From Adineta ricciae (taxonomy: Eukaryota > Rotifera > Eurotatoria > Adinetida > Adinetidae), in assembly GCA_905250025.1 (NCBI GenBank), contig CAJNOJ010000060.1:110213-174212 (forward strand): 64,000 nt of DNA, in the 5' to 3' direction. Below, one piece after another: positions 51,520-64,000 of the stretch. A program made the position numbers and the translations under genes. The notes under the pieces were generated by a model. The model was not told the DNA's origin and ran no database searches. It saw only the letters and a program-made list of their open reading frames with translations. Position 1 is the first letter of the stretch; each line of letters opens with the position of its first letter.

Positions 51520-53876
51520 TTAGAGTCTTAAGTTTTCCATCTCTTCAACGAATTCATTTTCACGTTTGATTTTCTCTAATTGGTCGACTTCCAACTTATC
51601 TCCATTTGCTAATCTTTCTTTCAGGCCTTTAATTTGTTGTAATTTCTAAAAGCAAATACATTACGACAAAGCCTGTAGGCAATTTATTCTTTTTAAAATT
51701 TACTTTATGAAGTTGTTTGATCTTTTTATCTTTTTCTAAATCTCCTGTGAATAATTCTTCGACACCACCGGGTTTCGGAACACGTGGAGGATGTTGGGTA
51801 GCGGGTTTTGCCGGCGCGTCGTCATGTAACTTAGGAACTTGTCGAGTCGTTTGCCGAAGATGGGGTGGCCGATACGCAGCTGCTGCTTTCGCTATTTGGC
51901 AAACAAATGATTAGATGTCAAATATTGTGATTTCTTACGTTTTCCTGCAGCAGAACCATCTTCACCTTTGATCGGGACTTTCTGACCACGTTCATATGAA
52001 CCCGGCTGCCATAGAACCTGCCATAATTCTTGATTTTCACCAGTTTTGTATTCATAAACAAGTTCGCCAGTTAGACGCCACACTTTGAAACTAGAATAAA
52101 ACATTTCTTGCATCAATTTCATGTTTTCCAAGAGATTAGAAGAGCAAGTCATACCCATTTTTAACTCGCAAACGTGGAGCTGTTGTTGCTGTAATGAAAT
52201 GATAATTATCATAACACCATTGAAAATGCGTCGTATCTAGTGCTTCGATTTGCGAGACGCGCTTACGATCTTTCATATTCCTAAATGAATTGAATCATCA
52301 ATGTTTTCGTTTTCAGTTTAGCATCACTTCAACATACCAAACTTCTATATTTCCTGATACGTTTCCAAAACCGCAAAGTGCCAAGTGTAAACCATCAAAA
52401 CTGTAATAGGCAACGTTCTTCGCCCCGGAACTTAGTTCCCACGCAACATCGCATTTCGCATTAAATACAGTCGCTTTCGATGGCATAACTAAGCGACATA
52501 TCAGATTTAGATACAAATATCAAAATCAAGATCAAACCATACATCCATAAACAACAACGAATTCATCCGTTACGGGTGACCATTCCATACTATAGACCGG
52601 ACCTGCTTTGCCTACAATTAGAAAAGAATCCAGCTAGTTAACATTCAAACAAATGAATTGATTTCTTACTTAGTTGAATACTACTACTATCTCCATTTCG
52701 ATTGAGATGCTGAAGCATTGTGTCACCGTAATAACTATTCTCTGACATATCTGTACTGCAAAGTACGAGTAATGCCGTTCCTAAAATGACTCCGGTGAAC
52801 ATACTGATAAATTTCGTCTGTTCAAGTTTACCTCTATAATTCCATTTCATGTTACAATGATCAAAATTAAAAAAGCTCTTGCTGGCAATGGTCGCCTTTA
52901 AATCCGGATAAGAGAGCAATCGTACACAATCTGGTATACCCTGTATGCAAAAGTAAGAAATTTCAAAGTACTCAGTCAGATGTGGATATACTATCATTCG
53001 CCTATTTTACCTTTTTACCTTTGATGAAAGTACCGATTGTATATGGTGGAATACTTTTACCCAAACTAAACATTTGTAAGCCCTCGATAGCCAATCGGTT
53101 GACATATCGTTCTAAAAATAGGTTTAGAGAAGATCTTTGAGAAAGAGAATTTCTAATGGTTATATACCGAAATTTGGCGGTTCGTAGAAGCAGACTTGAT
53201 TTGTTTGCAATCGACCGAAAATAGCTTCATCATTGGACCAAATAGGTGCCCTTGAAAACAAATCAATGCATATTCGTGCGCGTAAATCGTGTTTCTTACC
53301 ATTCATTCTGCTTCTTTTGAATGTAAGAACCAACTAGTTCTCCGCTACTTGATTTGTAAATACACAAATTTGGTTTTTCTTCTTCGCCAGCTGTGGCTAT
53401 TAAAATAAAAACATTTCGTTTGTTTTTATGTTCTAAGATTTTGTTCGATCTTACTTTACATACTCGTAAATGATTCAAATAACATCAAATATGTATCTTG
53501 AGGACTGTATTCGATCGCATTTATTCGTCGTTTTGGCAATGTATACAAGACTCGACGTGTATTACAACAGTAAACTTGAATACTAAACGTATAAGTCGAA
53601 AAATTGAAATTTATCCAAATGGAATAACTCACTCATCCTTGGTCGATATTACAAACTGATGGCCACTACGACTGAAACATGTCAATCGACAATTTTCAAT
53701 GTTGAAAACTTCCACTTTGGTTATTTCATCTTGATGAGCTGGACTTGTTACTAGTTGAACTGCACTGGGGCCGCGAACTAAACAAATCAAAGAAATTACC
53801 TTGATTCGACGTAAACATTGATGAATCTACCTGCTAGTAAAGGTATGGGGCTTGATTTCGGAACCGCAGAAGCCAT
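51520..53876 (-). CDS. EIF2A: Eukaryotic translation initiation factor 2A
   Basis: WD-repeat factor implicated in GTP-independent Met-tRNA delivery and non-AUG initiation. Fourteen exons in phase give 540 residues (human 585): 53876-53831, 53777-53633, 53582-53464, 53396-53300, 53250-53168, 53111-53011, 52940-52832, 52780-52670, 52611-52543, 52488-52338, 52280-52155, 52090-51939, 51891-51704, 51645-51520. Signatures: SYIQKKQNEWAPIWSNDEAI, ASKSFFNFDHCNMKWN, STDMSENSYYGDTMLQHL, MPSKATVFNAKCD, LALCGFGNVSGNIEVWN, TATTAPRLRVKNGFKVW, ELWQVLWQPG and AAAYRPPHLR. The protein ends in a coiled helix like the family's (LKERLANGDKLEVDQLEKI). Introns are mostly 48-80 bp. NAA50 follows directly on the same strand. 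Confidence 0.93.
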
Positions 53877-54098
53877 GAAAAACTATTCAAAGTCTTCGTT
53901 CTCGCTTGAAATGTCTCTCAAATGAATGACTATAAATATTTTTCTTTTGTTTTCTTTTAACTGATTAACGCCATCTATTTTCCATTTCCACCAATCGGTA
54001 TTCGAACATGGTTTAATTCAAAAATAAACATACATCCATCACAACATACATACGTATAGTCATTCGTACATATATTTCACGTCTTTTCTTCTTTAATT

Positions 54099-55115
54099 AT
54101 GTCGATTACATTCAAGAAAAAAGTTTCATCTACTCCAAATGTTCGATTACCATTGGGTACTCGATTGAATTCCAATGGAACTTTGTTATTGACATCAACC
54201 GGCATCTCATCTTTAGACACATTTATTGGTGGTGGCCTACCGATCGGCTCACTACTGTTAATATACGAAGATCAGAACTGTAATTTGTCTGATTCCATTG
54301 TACGTTGTTATCTGTCAGAAGGTATCTATAACAAACAAGACTTATGTGTAGCGGCTTTACGAACTGATCCAATAGAAAATCTACCGACGAAAGAAGAAAA
54401 TATTTCATCATCCGATAATCGTACCGATGAAGAGAATGAAAAGATGAAAATCGCTTGGCGTTACGAAAATCTTTCCACTATTGATTCAGCAGCGGCATCA
54501 ACTATTCACTATGATCTTCAATCCAGCAAACCAATTCCAAATGAACTTAAAGAACAAGTCAAAATACACAAAATCACCTGGAATGATTGTACATCCTCGC
54601 AATCCTACCGACAATATTTGTTAAAATCACTTCATAAACTACTGACAAATGATTATTCGTCTCAACAAGCAGAAAAACGCATTCTCCGTATTGGTATTCA
54701 ATCATTATCTCTATCATTGTTCGATGGTAACTCGGCAAATCATTTCGATGAACTATTCGCATTCCTATATCATCTCCGAATCCTACTACGAACATCATTA
54801 GCAACATGTGTGATAACATTGAATGAAAAATCGAAGCTATTTGAAACAGTCGCTGATTTAGTTTTCGAGTTGAAACTATCGAATCTAATTCATACTGATT
54901 ATGTTGCATTCTGTCAATTGGTTAAACTACCGAAGTTGAATACTATCCAACCAATTATACCTGATACATGGGATATTGGAATCAAATTGATTAAACATCG
55001 TAAAAATTTAGTTTTTGAAAAGTATTCGATTCCACCGGATCTTAGTGCAGACGCTAGTCGGGATGAGAAAACGAAATCGTTAACGTGCACGCCATCGAAA
55101 GAATTCGATTTTTGA
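54099..55115 (+). CDS. ELP4: Elongator complex protein 4
   Basis: RecA-like subunit of the Elp4-Elp5-Elp6 hexameric ring of Elongator, needed for wobble-uridine modification of tRNA. One exon encodes 338 residues (human about 424). The start VRLPLGTRLNSNGTLLLTST and the block ISSLDTFIGGGLPIGSLLLI are typical of ELP4, where the P-loop is degenerate. IAWRYENLS, KHRKNLVFEKYSIPPD and RILRIGIQSLSLSLF further support this. The C-terminal Glu/Ser-rich tail of vertebrate ELP4 is absent. The stop is only 74 bp before the next start codon. Confidence 0.9.
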   Translation: MSITFKKKVSSTPNVRLPLGTRLNSNGTLLLTSTGISSLDTFIGGGLPIGSLLLIYEDQNCNLSDSIVRCYLSEGIYNKQDLCVAALRTDPIENLPTKEENISSSDNRTDEENEKMKIAWRYENLSTIDSAAASTIHYDLQSSKPIPNELKEQVKIHKITWNDCTSSQSYRQYLLKSLHKLLTNDYSSQQAEKRILRIGIQSLSLSLFDGNSANHFDELFAFLYHLRILLRTSLATCVITLNEKSKLFETVADLVFELKLSNLIHTDYVAFCQLVKLPKLNTIQPIIPDTWDIGIKLIKHRKNLVFEKYSIPPDLSADASRDEKTKSLTCTPSKEFDF

Positions 55116-55144
55116 AAATGAAAGATTATCTATTTTGTTTATTC

Positions 55145-55147
55145 TAG
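55145..55147 (+). promoter_or_regulatory. Acceptor between ELP4 stop and PABIR start
   Basis: A TTTGTTTATTCTAG acceptor lies 29 nt after the ELP4 stop and 42 nt before the PABIR ATG. There is no room for a separate promoter, which suggests leader trans-splicing within a shared transcript. Confidence 0.5.
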
Positions 55148-55189
55148 ATAGAGGAATTTTTCGAAGTCAATAGGATTTTCCATATTCTG

Positions 55190-56886
55190 ATGGATGAAGA
55201 AGAAGATGATACATCAACATTTCGACAACATTTATTCGATTTGTCAATTAAACGATCAAATAGTTCGCCAGCTCTTCCACTTCTTGTTAATACAGCTGAG
55301 TATGAACACAAGATGGTCCTTCAGATAAGAGATTTTGTTTTTTCAATGTATTTTTAGAAATGATTTGCAATTTGACGATGTGGACTTTTGTGATTCCAAA
55401 CTGCGGAGACACAGTTCATCGTTTGTGAGTATTGTGTTTGAATATTTTGATAATAACAGCAAAGAAAACGATGTTGCTTATCGTTCATCATTTTTAGAGT
55501 TCGCATCAAACTCGTCATAGTCGGTTTGCGCATATCATGAAAAATGAATTGACAAATCCTCTTGTAGACGAAGCATCCCAAGAACGGTATGTCGTTTGAT
55601 AAATAAAGAAACTACTGACTGACTTTCTATTCTTTATGTACAGTGATTTACATGATAATCTCAAAATGTCCATATCATTCACTGATCTTGCCGTCGGAGT
55701 AAGTTTTTGTTCATCGAAGAGTGTTGATTTTCGAAGATGATTTTCAGGATGAGCAACAACCACAACAGCCAGCACATTCGATAGATAGTCGTCGATCATC
55801 AGTCAACAGTTCTGATTCGTCTAATCTGTGTTATTCATCATCGCCAAGTCCATCAACTCCTGCTCGACCTTGTGCAGTCGTCAGTAATCAACGAGTATGT
55901 TGTGTATTTCTAGATAAATCAATATAACGTCGTTGTATTTTAGCAATGCTACAGTCCAGCACTTCAACAACAAGTCGCACCATTCCAGTGTTATTTAGCT
56001 TCTCCACCTAGCCGGTCGCAAAGTCCCATTGGAATGATGAACAATAACACTAATACGAATTCGTCCAATAAAATCACATCTTTTCCACCAAATCTCAAGC
56101 GTAAACGTATGTCCGCGAACTCATTGATCGCTATTGACAATTTCTATTTGTTCTGTAGAAGGAGACGATAGTACAACGAGTATGAATAATAAGAAAAGTC
56201 GAATAGCAAGTGATAATGAATCGCTGTTTGGTCCAACTAATTCACCGTAAGTATTACTATATCGATCTGAAACTTCGTCTTTATTCTTCATTTTCAGTGA
56301 ATCTCCTTCGCCTGGTCTGATCGAATCGAGTACTAATTTACTTTCTACGCAGCAATCCCTCAGTCTTCTTTCTTCAATACCTCATTCGCTCTCCTCTTCG
56401 ACATCGACTTCCAACGGCAATGATAACTCACATTTCAAGCCAATACAACATCCTGATAATGACATATTTCCTCCACCGAATTCACCAAGTATATGCCCAA
56501 GTCCAACCAATTCCACATGCTCATCATCGTCATTAACTTTCACACCTATATCGCCTGCGTCTACAACATCCTCTTCGTCGTCGTCATTTCTACTCTTACC
56601 AGCGAACTTTTCTCGTTCCACAGTTATTTCATCGCTACAGTCATCAGGACTAATTGTACCTTCAGCAACGAAGCATCTTAGTATGAATTCAACCTCTTCA
56701 AAAATGAAATTATCGACTAAAAACCAATTACAACGAGACCGATCGTTAGACGAAGCTTCTTCCCTTCAACCAATATCTGTTCTATTACCAAGGCCAGCAA
56801 CGTCACAAGACAAATCGGCCAGTCCGACCACTCAGCAAGAATTTTTCTTTTCAACTGACGATAACAATTCAACAACTGCTCAATGA
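55190..56886 (+). CDS. PABIR1: PABIR/FAM122-type inhibitor of PP2A-B55
   Basis: The family binds the B55 subunit of protein phosphatase 2A and restrains it during the cell cycle. Exons 55190-55299, 55358-55424, 55498-55586, 55644-55698, 55748-55894, 55944-56106, 56159-56246 and 56298-56886 join in phase to 435 residues, longer than human PABIR1 (287). Family blocks appear in order: RSNSSP near the N terminus; LRRHSSSF; the B55-binding helix region RFAHIMKNEL...VDEASQERDLHDNLKMSISF; NQRQCYSPALQ; RSQSPIGM; and PPNLKRK. The long last exon is Ser/Thr/Pro-rich low complexity. Each block is short, so the call rests on their order and spacing. Confidence 0.82.
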
Positions 56887-57331
56887 GAATATACTGGTCA
56901 TTGTTTCTTGTATAAAGTGTGATGCTTATTTTCCTTTTTTCGGTTCTTGTTTCCTTTCGAATTATGTTTGATTCTTTGTTCTTCTCTCACAATTGATCGT
57001 TATTCTCTGGCGCTTCCATGCTTGTGTTCTGTTTGTTTTTCTATCTTCTGCTCTGCACCATTCCACGTCGAGAAAACAACAAATGCTGTTTATCAACTTT
57101 TCAAAATAGTAACATGTTATATACATATATATGTGAAGACAAACGCTTTGTTCATTGTTTGTTTTCATCCTTTTCTTCGTCTTATCTATATCAATACTGT
57201 TACCATGGAATGTATGTGGTGAATTATACAAAATAAGTAACTTCGTTCGTTTGTTCTTGCTCTTTGTACGTAGTCTGTAGTCTTTTCTTTCTCTTGTAAA
57301 CCTGCACACATACTGTTTACTGGTCCTTGGA

Positions 57332-57364
<33 letters not shown>

Positions 57365-57450
57365 CGCTGAGCTTTCACTCTTCTTATTAATCTTGAAAAA
57401 CAAATGCATGCATACACGAGGAAAATATTGAGTAAAAACAATTGTAGATT
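56887..57450. other. Spacer between PABIR and GALT
   Basis: Contains probable PABIR 3' UTR and an AT dinucleotide run at about 57331-57363. TAG at 57445-57447 is an acceptor three bases before the GALT ATG. The long minus-strand frame here is low-complexity and not accepted. Confidence 0.5.
57331..57363. repeat. (AT)n microsatellite
   Basis: AT dinucleotide run interrupted by a single ACA step, about 90 bp upstream of the GALT start. Confidence 0.88.
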
Positions 57451-58660
<1,210 letters not shown>

Positions 58661-58788
58661 ACTACAATGTGTTATCTTTATTTATCTTTGCATTTAATCA
58701 GAGATATAAACTTTTTACTTTTTTCGCATAGTCCGAGCGTCGGTTTTATTGCTATTTTAGATCACGAATAGCTGTGCGTAGTTTCATT

Positions 58789-58791
58789 TAG
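58789..58791 (+). promoter_or_regulatory. Acceptor upstream of COMMD3
   Basis: TTTAG ends four bases before the COMMD3 ATG; a second TTTTAG lies at 58755-58760. The gap to the GALT stop is only 135 bp. Confidence 0.4.
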
Positions 58792-58795
58792 TACT

Positions 58796-59374
58796 ATGGA
58801 ATTAAATCGTGAAATTGAAGAAGATCTTCGCAGTTTAAACAATGAAAAGCAGCTCCCGGAGAAAAACTATGAAGAATTAATCGAAAAAAGCTTTTCTTTA
58901 TTTACAACTGCCAACACTAACGATCAACTTTCGTCGTCTATTGACAAACATCTCATTTCGTCCGTATTAACTTTTTTATTCGAATGTGTCAAATATGATC
59001 TTGATGAAGCAGCCGTTCGTTCCAAGTTCGATGAACTCCAATTCACAAATAAATCTCGACAAGACCGATTTCTCCAGGCATATACAAAACACTTTCCAAC
59101 AATTCAATTGTATTTGAAACAGAAAACCATTGAACACGATCGCCTGTTGAATGTTAACTGGCGTTTGGACTTACAAGTGAAAACAAACTACACAGATAAA
59201 CTTCTCGAACCGATTTATACACTCGATTGGACTAAGCGTGAGAAATACACAAGCAATATTGATCACATTCAATTTACTTGTTCGCAAGAGAGCTTACAGG
59301 AACTTTTAGAAAAACTCAAGGACGCACAAAGTGTTCTTCATCAAATGCAATATCAACAACAAACGAAGAAATAG
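58796..59374 (+). CDS. COMMD3: COMM domain-containing protein 3
   Basis: Subunit of the Commander/CCC complex that works with retriever in endosomal recycling. One exon encodes 192 residues (human COMMD3: 195). An N-terminal helical HN domain is followed by the COMM domain: VNWRLDLQVKTNYTDKLLEP, where the family has VSWRLEYQIKTN, then IQFTCSQESLQELLEKLKDA, where human has FSCSMEQLQDLVGKLKDA. These fit COMMD3 better than other members. It lies 135 bp after GALT and 171 bp before MRPL45, all on the plus strand. Confidence 0.9.
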   Translation: MELNREIEEDLRSLNNEKQLPEKNYEELIEKSFSLFTTANTNDQLSSSIDKHLISSVLTFLFECVKYDLDEAAVRSKFDELQFTNKSRQDRFLQAYTKHFPTIQLYLKQKTIEHDRLLNVNWRLDLQVKTNYTDKLLEPIYTLDWTKREKYTSNIDHIQFTCSQESLQELLEKLKDAQSVLHQMQYQQQTKK

Positions 59375-59520
59375 TCTTCGAACGTGGAATATCTTTTAGC
59401 TAATGTAATTTTTTTTTCGAATGTAATTCATACCCGTGATTTTGAAGGAATTCTTTGCGTATATTCGATATGTTACTCTTGTTCGGCAAGGCGATGACAT
59501 TTTTGTAATTCCGTAAATTT

Positions 59521-59523
59521 TAG
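59521..59523 (+). promoter_or_regulatory. Acceptor upstream of MRPL45
   Basis: AAATTTTAG ends 22 nt before the MRPL45 ATG, with no upstream exon visible between it and COMMD3. Confidence 0.4.
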
Positions 59524-59545
59524 ATTAGTTTCATCTAATTTCTCC

Positions 59546-60932
59546 ATGGCACTGAATCTCTTTCGTTCAAATCATTTAGCGACATTCAGTCGTCCATTTC
59601 TCATTATGCTTCGAACTCATTTCACAGAAACACCCAATCATCATACGAAGCCAAAGTGGCGACTATACCGAAGGCAGAAAGTTCTTGACGTATGCAAATA
59701 TTTTTTCACGATTCTTTCAACGTGATTGGGAGGCTTTCTATTTAGATTGATTTACCAGATTTTGATAGAGACCGAAGACTTCGTAGCGCTACAATTCAAG
59801 AACAACGAGAGCAACTAAAACGTGAAGGTATACCTCCGGTTCGTTCAGCGGAATACAAACCTTTATACATCGATGCTTCGAGTGAGTAAAACTTCGAGTT
59901 TTTCAAAGATTGATTTATCAACGATCGAATTCAATTGTAGCGGAACCATTTGAACCGTATGTACCTCCAGAAGGTGATGGAAAGGCGACACTAATGTCAC
60001 GAGATGTAAGTTTTTGAGACGACAAAAATCCAATCGGAGAATTTTTCTTTCGCAGAGATTGAATCAATTTTACACATCATTAAAAACGAATTTAGCAACA
60101 AGAAAGCACTCGAATACAATTCGTAAGCATGAACCCGATTTCGAACCGTTACTATTCGCCGATATCGCTCAACAAAAATATATTGATGCTCATCAAGCGT
60201 TAATCGAGTAAATATACATCGAAGTGTTAATTTTGCATAAGATATTTTCGAAATCTTTCAGTCGAGATGAAGAACGTTTGATTCAACTAGTCACGCCCGG
60301 ATCGCTTGCGGTAAAGAGAGCACTTGTTTTACTTTTGTTAACTGGATTCTAAATGTATAGGAAATGGGTCGTGGTCTTCGATACAAAACCCTACGTTGGA
60401 AATGGATCGAGGAAATCGAACCGTCCTACGTAGTGGCAATCAAAAGCGGAGAAATTCTCAAGGGTATGACAATGGCACAGGTTACCGTTCGAATGCATTC
60501 AAAACAGGTCTGATCAATGTCACACGATTTCCGAAAGCATTGTAATCAATCGTTTAGATATGTGCAATCTACGATCGATTCGGTCGACTGATGTATGGCA
60601 ACGAAACAACACCGAAAGACGTTCTTGAATATGTTGTTTTTGAACGTGTACTCACTTTCCCATACAGCCAATGGCGTGTTCACTCAAAAATCCTACCGGC
60701 ATGGCTTCCGCAATCAGATCCGCTTCTATACACCTTTGAGAAGCCAAATATCAAACTTATTGAAGAAAGTCCTTCAACAGATGCAGTCGAAGAGGAGAAA
60801 AAACGAGAACAGATTAGCAGAGAACAGGAAAGTGCGACAAAAACTTTGCCAACGCCGAATGAATTAAAAACGCCGATACCAACACTGTCTGATATAAGTC
60901 AGGCGAATAAAAAACGAACGCTTGGTTATTAA
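59546..60932 (+). CDS. MRPL45: Mitochondrial large ribosomal subunit protein mL45
   Basis: TIM44-like protein that anchors the mitoribosome near the inner membrane at the exit tunnel. Exons 59546-59689, 59746-59881, 59941-60005, 60056-60207, 60262-60310, 60361-60507 and 60558-60932 give 355 residues (human 306). A basic, hydroxylated N terminus without acidic residues for about 25 positions fits a mitochondrial presequence. The core is diagnostic: [60 protein letters not shown] and [15 protein letters not shown]. The Glu/Lys-rich tail is longer than in mammals. Confidence 0.93.
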
Positions 60933-61094
60933 TAAATTGTTTTCTTTTCTTGTTTCACATGTGATGAAAAATAAAAAAATCAGGCTGATGTTAGGAGATA
61001 TTCAAAAATGAGTGAACAATATTTGTATATATATTTACATGAAAAAGAAAGCGATTAAATACATGGAAATAGTCTAAAATAAAAGTGTGGAACA

Positions 61095-63787
61095 TTAGAG
61101 AACTTCTAAGTCAACATGTCGCAGATATGGATGTTTTTTCTAAAAAGAAATGAGAAAAGTAACATGGTTGAAGATAAAAGAATAATGTGATAATCTTACT
61201 CGAAGGTTTCGTTCAATACGATCGATTTCTGCACCGACGCGATCAACAATATTCTCTCCATGCTTGAGAAGAAATGCTTCTGCTGATTGAATCGTATCAA
61301 TTTTTTGAATTTCCTTCAATAAAAGACGCACACGTAGATAGATTAGTCAGAATTATCGATTCGTTCAAACCTCAAGAATGAGTTGAATATCGATTCTTTC
61401 TAAATACGATCGAGTTATTTCCCGTCCATCGATATCTACTTCAGCTTTGAACATAACCGATTGCGAACCCATATCTGTTGCTTTAATATCATATAATGCA
61501 CTATAACGGAAGATCATCAGGTTGAAACAGTTCGATGTGAACCATGACAACTTACCGAACCATTCGATCATTTTCTAAATCGTTATTAATTGCTTCAATC
61601 TGATTTGGATGGATGGATCTTCAGTGAAGAAGACAAAGAAATATATACTTATTTTATATACATTTGAACTCACCGTCCAACTAAGGCAGCTGTATTTGAA
61701 TATATAATAAACGAAGCCACTGCACCTAGAATACCACCGATAATGAGCGAACCGATCGCATCTGGAATTGGCGATTGAAGATAAACTGAAAGACCCATAG
61801 CTGTACCAGCTACGCATACTCCTAAAACTGCTGCTAGATCTTCCAATAAAACCACATTAACATTTGGTTTATATCCTTGGCCAACTGAAGAATTGTAACA
61901 ATAAAAATGGATTAGTCGAACTCATGAAACATGTTCATACCATATTCCCAAAAGCGCATGCCCGTTTCTTTTGCTGATGCTCGAATCTCATTAACAGCCA
62001 TGTAGAGAGTTGCTAAACAAGAACAATGTCGAATTTTTACTATGATAATTCTAACAAACCTCCTTCCGAAATCAGCGAACCACTCAAAAGTGCCAAACCC
62101 TACAAAAACAGATCATCGCTATAAGCAAAACTAAGCGCATTTCTTTAGCATTTTGTACCCAAAGAGCTGACTCCATCTCTTGTGGGTGTAACAATACTAA
62201 TACGCCATGATACCATGCTAGACCTGTTCCGAAACAAAAGATTCCGACACCGCTGATCAATGACGAGATGTAAGTCATATTTGAATAGCCATAACTGAGG
62301 AAAAAAAGATTCTGACTTGAGTGATAAACTTTGTTCTATTTACGGATGTTCCGGATTGGGCTTTTTAATTGATTGCCACAAACCAAATGTTAGTATCAAT
62401 TGGTTGCATGTATCAGCAATAGAATGCACAGCTTCAGAAAACAGTGAAGCTGATCCTGTGAATAACCAGCCGATCGTCTTTACCACGGCATTTGTTGCAT
62501 TACTGAATGAGAGAAAACTTTCATTTGTTACATGAGAAAACCACTTTTTACATGAGTACTGCAGCAATGACGACCTTCCCACTACCACTAGCGAGAATAT
62601 TCTTTTTCACCTAAATGCAACAAATTTACAAACAACCAATGACGCGATGATATATTTACCGATTTTCGATTATCAAATGACGCGTTTTCCAACAATGACA
62701 GACGTTTTTGATATTCTTTAACTGATTTTTTCAGACTAAATAAAGCTAGAAGCAGAGAGGAAAAAGAATGAAATCTGGAAAATAAAGGTTTATGCTACTT
62801 GTTCATACCTTCATAGTCATCTTGACGCGTTTTTGCACGTTTGGCTTTTTCCTTCGTTAACATTTCCGGACTACCCCAAACTTCATAAGCGCTTGAATAG
62901 CAACAAAAGTTTTCATTAGTATCAACTAAACTCATCAAATCGATCTTACCGTTTCTCAACATCACCCCGACGATAAACTGTTAGCATTTTGGATGAATCG
63001 GCAACATCCGAATATGGAGAGCGTGTCTTATATTGCTTCAATGGTTCCAAATCACTAGAAAATCGAACAATGTGTATGAATAGAGACCTACTTTGTTCGC
63101 TTGAGAAATACTTACGATGGTTCAAGTAGATATTCATGCATTGCTCGAACAGCCGTGATGAGCTTATTTTCTGTATAACTCGCGTCCACATCATTAACTA
63201 TTGTTTTACGTGTTCGAACTGAAATGGAGGTATGATCATGGAAGTTTGTTATATATACTATTCAAACCTTTCAATAACGGAGAAACTGCCTTAATGCTAG
63301 ATACATTTAAGTCAGGAGGAGAATCCTCATTGGAAGTCGGTGGCGGCTCATGCGGGAAAGTTGAGTTGGATTGTGAGCGTTTACATAGATTGAAAGGATT
63401 TTGTTGAAATAATAGATCATTTTGATAAACATTAAAAGTGCTAAAACACGAGAGTACATTTTGTTTGTTATGAAAAACGGTACTTACGTTGAAGATAGAG
63501 TGCGCAGTATATTGTGCTGTACGGTGTACGTTAATACTATACAAGTACGTCTGAATGATTGACGAGCTATAGTAAAAATGAACAATTAACAATAAAATTT
63601 TTCACAACATCACACTAAACTGTCATAGTATTTTCTCTCCGACTAGAGTTGTTATTATTTCTATCTTTTATCATATCGTATTTCTCGATCGAATGCTCGC
63701 GTAGAAAAGAAGTAGATTACTATTCCGAAAAATCAATTCATTATTACTATGTCTTAGTATTGGTTGTAAACCATATTGAAAAACCAT
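61095..63787 (-). CDS. SLC30A9: Mitochondrial zinc transporter ZNT9 (SLC30A9)
   Basis: Cation-diffusion-facilitator family member that exports zinc from mitochondria. Seventeen exons in phase give 557 residues (human 568): 63787-63772 (start, tentative), 63566-63488, 63440-63268, 63218-63116, 63054-62950, 62891-62809, 62745-62660, 62610-62552, 62502-62344, 62294-62159, 62099-62060, 62012-61941, 61884-61674, 61618-61556, 61500-61371, 61313-61200, 61139-61095. The proposed N terminus (MVFQYARQSFRRTCIVLTYT) is basic without acidic residues, like a mitochondrial presequence. Signatures: EVWGSPEML, LFTGSASLFSEAVHSIADTC, NPEHPYGYSNMTYISSLISG, WYHGVLVLLHPQ, NVVLLEDLAAVLGV, YDIKATDMG, FKAEVDIDGREITRSYLE and HPYLRHVDLEVL at the end. 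The HSIAD motif supplies the metal-site His and Asp. Confidence 0.92.
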
Positions 63788-64000
63788 GATTTTCCAAGTG
63801 GAATATTCATTAAGATTAAAAACACTGTTACGAATTCATCATCTAAAAAACAAATAAACTGAATCACTTGTCATAACTATATTGAATAGAAATTATTGTA
63901 GAAAGTGAACAGCTGCTGAGTTTGACCGTCTCTTGTTTTCTTTAATAATTTCAAATACAGACCAAAGAAGAAAAAAAAAAGCATGAAAGAATGAACACGC

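Overview
This window is animal nuclear DNA, most likely from a bdelloid rotifer (inference). The genes are AT-rich and packed on both strands. They carry many very short introns, mostly about 48-80 bp with GT..AG ends, and all the recognisable proteins are metazoan: GRASP, ZYG11, muscleblind, BRSK/SAD kinase, GABA-B receptor, FZR1, C1q-domain protein. A broken gene at about 32.8-34.1 kb resembles the ADP-ribosyltransferase plus TPR families that are numerous in bdelloids. Many start codons sit a few to about 120 nt after an orphan 3' splice acceptor, as expected if mRNAs are capped by spliced-leader trans-splicing, which is known in bdelloids. There are no CRISPR arrays, no bacterial operons and no intact transposon.

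Layout. 0-12 kb: an unrecognised three-exon gene, then plus-strand GORASP (Golgi stacking), ZYG11 (CUL2 substrate receptor), SNRPE (Sm core protein) and an MBOAT1/2-type lysophospholipid acyltransferase. 12-24 kb: muscleblind, an 11-exon splicing regulator, set between two long stretches without genes. 24-28.4 kb, minus strand: an 18-exon BRSK kinase with 15- and 20-nt microexons. 29-31 kb: a SERBP1/HABP4 RGG protein. 31-35.4 kb: gene-poor, with the broken ADP-ribosyltransferase/TPR copy. 35.4-38.2 kb, minus strand: one open, correctly phased 8-exon gene joining FHL-like LIM domains to a macro-WWE-PARP module. 38.8-40.3 kb: FZR1/CDH1 with an internal deletion in its first WD40 blade. 40.6-50.3 kb: ANKRD39, a one-pass membrane protein, a C1q-domain secreted protein, a GABA-B-type receptor and a C-type-lectin-like membrane protein. 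50.5-53.9 kb, minus strand: EIF2A followed after 80 bp by NAA50. 54.1-60.9 kb: co-directional ELP4, PABIR/FAM122, GALT, COMMD3 and MRPL45, some only 74-171 bp apart. 61-63.8 kb, minus strand: the SLC30A9 zinc transporter.

The genes are mostly housekeeping or neuronal and do not form one pathway. Themes that recur are ubiquitin-ligase substrate selection (ZYG11, FZR1), translation and N-terminal protein processing (EIF2A, NAA50, MRPL45, ELP4, SERBP1) and neuronal function (BRSK, GABA-B receptor, muscleblind). Gene models were made by hand from the sequence, choosing splice sites that keep phase and family similarity. Joined lengths are multiples of three except for FZR1, whose reading frame is broken by the deletion. 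The most unusual object is the LIM-macro-WWE-PARP fusion.
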